From Bacteroidales bacterium (GTDB lineage: Bacteria > Bacteroidota > Bacteroidia > Bacteroidales > P3): a stretch of 64,000 bases of DNA. Location: assembly GCA_028708845.1 (NCBI GenBank), contig JAQVXZ010000002.1:124001-188000 (forward strand), given 5' to 3'. How positions within the stretch are numbered: position 1 is the stretch's first letter; every line of letters starts with the position of its first letter. Shown piece after piece: positions 61,573 through 64,000 of this stretch. A program made the translations under genes and the position numbers. Below the pieces are notes generated by a model, which searched no databases, was not told the origin of the DNA, and was given only the letters and a program-made list of their open reading frames with translations.

Positions 61573-61590
61573 TGCAAGAGCTAAGTAATA

Positions 61591-61770
61591 CTACTTATAT
61601 TTAATGTCATCAAAAATTGAATCATAAATAATAGGTAAGCTAGTATTAATTCCCCATTCAAGCTTTTTCCTAACAATTTCTAACTCATCATCACTTAACT
61701 TTCTCTCCAGATGAATTAAAGACTCCTCTTGAATATCATCAATTTCAATCGAATAAATAATTTTCTTCAT
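61591..61770 (-). CDS. 59-aa protein upstream of the BRO-N remnant
   Basis: ATG 61768-61770 opens a 59-aa frame ending in TAG at 61591-61593 (starts MKKIIYSIEIDDIQEESLIH; later ELEIVRKKLEWGINTSLP). It is charged and helical, with an acidic profile, and resembles small partner proteins or antitoxins only in size. No family is recognised. The following BRO-N frame continues in the same register after the TAG. Confidence 0.5.
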   Translation of the reverse strand: MKKIIYSIEIDDIQEESLIHLERKLSDDELEIVRKKLEWGINTSLPIIYDSIFDDIKYK

Positions 61771-61963
61771 AACTCTTATTGTTTTACTTTATGCCTCATT
61801 AACTCTTTTAAACTAACAGCAAAAGGAATACCTGAACCTCAGGACTGCGTATAATAAATTAGAGATTCAATCAAAACCACAAAAATACAAAGAAAAACAA
61901 TATAAACCCTAACCCATTCAACCCTAAAACAACCTCAGGTTAAAATAAGCACCAGAGATGCGA

Positions 61964-61971
61964 TACCTTTG
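61964..61971 (+). promoter_or_regulatory. First -7 element upstream of the helicase-like gene
   Basis: TACCTTTG. A second element, TACTTTTG, lies at 62030-62037. Two short palindromes occur before the first (CCTGAACCTCAGG at 61831, AACCTCAGGTT at 61933), possible operator sites. Confidence 0.45.
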
Positions 61972-62029
61972 TAGTAAACAAAAACAAACCCTTCATTAAT
62001 ATTTAATAAATAAACCTCCAATATTAAAA

Positions 62030-62037
62030 TACTTTTG
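62030..62037 (+). promoter_or_regulatory. Second -7 element upstream of the helicase-like gene
   Basis: TACTTTTG, 54 bases before the ATG at 62092. Confidence 0.45.
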
Positions 62038-62091
62038 TAATTTAGCAGATTAATAACAAACATTAGTCAAAACAACCAAACTCTAATAATA

Positions 62092-64000
62092 ATGAGTGAA
62101 ATTACAAATGAAGACCAAGCAAGCAATGGAATAAAATCATTTTCTATAGATATATCTAAAGAAAACTATTTGGAATGTATAATTAAGAAAGACGAAAAAC
62201 TATTTGATAAATTTAAAATCAAGAAGAGATTTTTTTTATGGCGAAAAAATAAAGAAGAGGATAGATTAAAATTTAATATTGAATACCAAGATAAAGGAGA
62301 TAAATCTTATTATATATCTCAACATTTCAAACAACTGCCCTATGGACTGATGGATAAAAGCATAACAGGACTTGGAGCAACAACTCTGGAGATGAAAGCA
62401 AAAAGGCATTCAATCATTGTTACACCCACTAAGAACTTAGCTTACAATAAATACTCAAAAGATAAAGAAAAATACCTCTATGTTGGTTCATCCATAGGTG
62501 ATATAAAAACAAATATTGGACCCAGCGATATTGAAAAATATCTTAACGACAAAACAATAATTTACAAGAAACTCTTCGTAGTTGCCGATAGCTTAGTTAA
62601 GGTTATAATAACTTTAGAAAGGCTTCAAATAAATTATAAAGACGATTATTTTATACTAATTGATGAGATAGATAAATTCGTTAAAGACAGCGATTATAGG
62701 GAAAAACTTGAAATTGCATTCGATTATTACAAAACCTTCAATAAGAAAAATAGAGCAATGATAACAGCAACCATTAGCGATTTTTCTTCCCCAACAATGC
62801 TTAAAGAAGAGAAAACTGTTTTTAGCTTCGAGCAACCTAAGAGAGATATGCAGATTATTGCAACCAGCGATGCAACAACACGTTTGGAATACACTATTAT
62901 TAATATTCTAAAGGAAAATCCGAACGACAAGATATTTATAGCAATAAACTCGGTAGAAAAACCATTAGCCATAATAAAGAACCTTATTGAATCCTCAGAA
63001 CTAATTTTAGGCAAATCCATACTTGAGGAAAAAGATTTTGGGATAGCATGTAGCAATTCCAGAGCAGATGACAGCAATATCAAACCATTGTATATCGACC
63101 TAAACGACATCAATAATAATGAAGAACTCCCACGACAAATCTGCTTCACCACCTCCACCAATTTTGTAGGCATAGACCTTGATGACAACTATCACCTAAT
63201 CACCGTATCACCAATAAGCCGACAACACCATGTGCTTTCGGTATTAGAAATCATACAAGTATATGGACGCAACCGACGAATAGGAGGCACCCTCTCCGAC
63301 ACATTTATATATGAAACAAAAGAGTTGAAAGGAGAAAAAGATGTAGCAAAAAAACAATTAACAGAAGAAGACAAAACAGATAAACTAAAAAAACTAAAGA
63401 AATTTCATATACAATATGCCCAAAAAATGGTTAACTTTGTTGAGAGCTATAGGGAAATTAGAAAAGACTATTATATTGAGAGGAACCATATGGACCTATT
63501 AGAGAGAAAACTAACCGAGACAGAGATAAACAAAAGAGTGGATAGTGACTTAGATAAATTCATCAAGACACTCAACAGAGATATGTATGCAAGAAAGTTA
63601 GAAAACAAAGAAATCGACGTATCCTATTTCCTAATAGATTCCATAGTAGAGAAAGACTACTACCACTCCTTTGTATATAACACAACAAAAAATGTAATAT
63701 CGGCAATAAAAAACAGTAAGCTTAATTTAGATAACTACAAATACAAAGAATACCCAATGGAGACACCCTACAAATCTCCGCAAATAACCATAGAAGAAGA
63801 TATTACACAATGTTTAATCTACCTTGATAAAATAATAGAGCAAGAAAAGGCACAAAGTAATTTTCATAAAACACAAACATTAAAAGCAATATTTGAGGAA
63901 ATAGAAGAGAAAGCAAAGACCAACACACATATAAAAGACCTCTTAGATAAAATTAATGAGCTAAGTTATTTTGCAGGCAATATTGAAGCTGCCAAGATAC
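62092..64000 (+). CDS. SF2 helicase-like protein of mobile-element type (partial, runs off the end)
   Basis: At least 636 aa, open to the window edge. It shows helicase blocks: a P-loop-like TGLGATT at 92-98 (MDKSITGLGATTLEMKAKRHSIIVTPTKNLA), FVVADSLVKV, the Walker B DEID at 191-194 (FILIDEIDKF), TAT at 225-227, CFTTSTNFVGIDLDDNYHLITVSPI (motif V) and QVYGRNRRIGG (motif VI-like). The P-loop lacks the canonical GKT and reads GLGATT. The family, with a TGxGATT motif, is known to me from Bacteroidota plasmids and conjugative elements, but the exact role is unclear. Codon frame is continuous to 64000. Confidence 0.72.
   Translation, partial: MSEITNEDQASNGIKSFSIDISKENYLECIIKKDEKLFDKFKIKKRFFLWRKNKEEDRLKFNIEYQDKGDKSYYISQHFKQLPYGLMDKSITGLGATTLEMKAKRHSIIVTPTKNLAYNKYSKDKEKYLYVGSSIGDIKTNIGPSDIEKYLNDKTIIYKKLFVVADSLVKVIITLERLQINYKDDYFILIDEIDKFVKDSDYREKLEIAFDYYKTFNKKNRAMITATISDFSSPTMLKEEKTVFSFEQPKRDMQIIATSDATTRLEYTIINILKENPNDKIFIAINSVEKPLAIIKNLIESSELILGKSILEEKDFGIACSNSRADDSNIKPLYIDLNDINNNEELPRQICFTTSTNFVGIDLDDNYHLITVSPISRQHHVLSVLEIIQVYGRNRRIGGTLSDTFIYETKELKGEKDVAKKQLTEEDKTDKLKKLKKFHIQYAQKMVNFVESYREIRKDYYIERNHMDLLERKLTETEINKRVDSDLDKFIKTLNRDMYARKLENKEIDVSYFLIDSIVEKDYYHSFVYNTTKNVISAIKNSKLNLDNYKYKEYPMETPYKSPQITIEEDITQCLIYLDKIIEQEKAQSNFHKTQTLKAIFEEIEEKAKTNTHIKDLLDKINELSYFAGNIEAAKI

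Noticed and set aside
62727-63188. Minus-strand ORF of 153 aa in the helicase-like region
   Set aside because: It is antisense to a long open frame with helicase motifs; its composition is Ser/Leu-rich without signatures.

Overview
The window is AT-rich chromosomal DNA of a Bacteroidota bacterium, most likely order Bacteroidales. The evidence is the repeated TAnnTTTG -7 promoter element just upstream of genes, weak Shine-Dalgarno sites, many lipoproteins and outer-membrane barrels, an HU-like DNA-binding family typical of the group, and the rpsU-xerC-hpf gene order. I cannot name the species. No rRNA, tRNA, insertion sequence or CRISPR array was recognised.

Layout. 1-5.2 kb: end of an unknown gene, rpsU, a XerC/D-type recombinase, hpf, and a 1152-aa protein that I read as a PPi-type phosphoenolpyruvate carboxykinase. 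5.6-9.2 kb (minus): LolC/E-type permease, an outer-membrane protein and an O-antigen ligase/polymerase-like protein. 9.3-14.8 kb: carbamate kinase, small membrane and lipoproteins, an M28-type peptidase, a two-gene unit (DGQHR-domain protein plus four-helix membrane protein) and an HU-like protein. 15.4-21.2 kb: PepSY-type membrane protein with an OB-fold-like lipoprotein, ornithine carbamoyltransferase, acyl-ACP thioesterase, an outer-membrane protein whose promoter spacer is a trinucleotide repeat, and two lipoproteins. 22-33 kb: MsrAB, ThiL, a HAD phosphatase, an FtsB/DivIC-like protein, a CPA2 antiporter, FolC, GlyA, a TPR protein and a nitroreductase. 33-41 kb: cation efflux, porin, a degenerate arginase-fold protein overlapping a sigma-54 activator without a DNA-binding domain, M16 peptidase, sugar MFS permease and Ogt. 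41.4-43.1 kb: Cys-rich secreted protein, ECF sigma factor, putative anti-sigma and metal-sensor-like protein. 43-49 kb: barrel protein, two glycosyltransferases (one a fusion) and ornithine aminotransferase. 49.4-57.3 kb: TetR/TolC/HlyD/ABC efflux operon with a metallo-beta-lactamase-fold gene between the two ATPases. 57.4-61.3 kb: a small unknown protein, membrane pyrophosphatase and a TauE/SafE transporter. 61.3-64 kb: a truncated BRO-N gene, a 59-aa ORF and a long SF2 helicase-like gene cut by the window edge, which look like mobile-element DNA.

How genes connect. Carbamate kinase, ornithine carbamoyltransferase and ornithine aminotransferase make up the ornithine/carbamoyl-phosphate part of arginine catabolism. 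The putative PPi-PEPCK would produce or consume pyrophosphate, and the ion-pumping pyrophosphatase would use it. The 41.4-43.1 kb cluster looks like a thiol-metal stress regulon.

The most unusual feature is not a gene. Most of the large intergenic regions carry degenerate tandem arrays with a strict period of 21, 22 or 23 bp, about two helical turns. Each locus has its own conserved core word and less conserved filler. One element, about 150 bp long, occurs twice in inverted orientation (near 5.4 and 21.9 kb), flanking a 16.5-kb segment.
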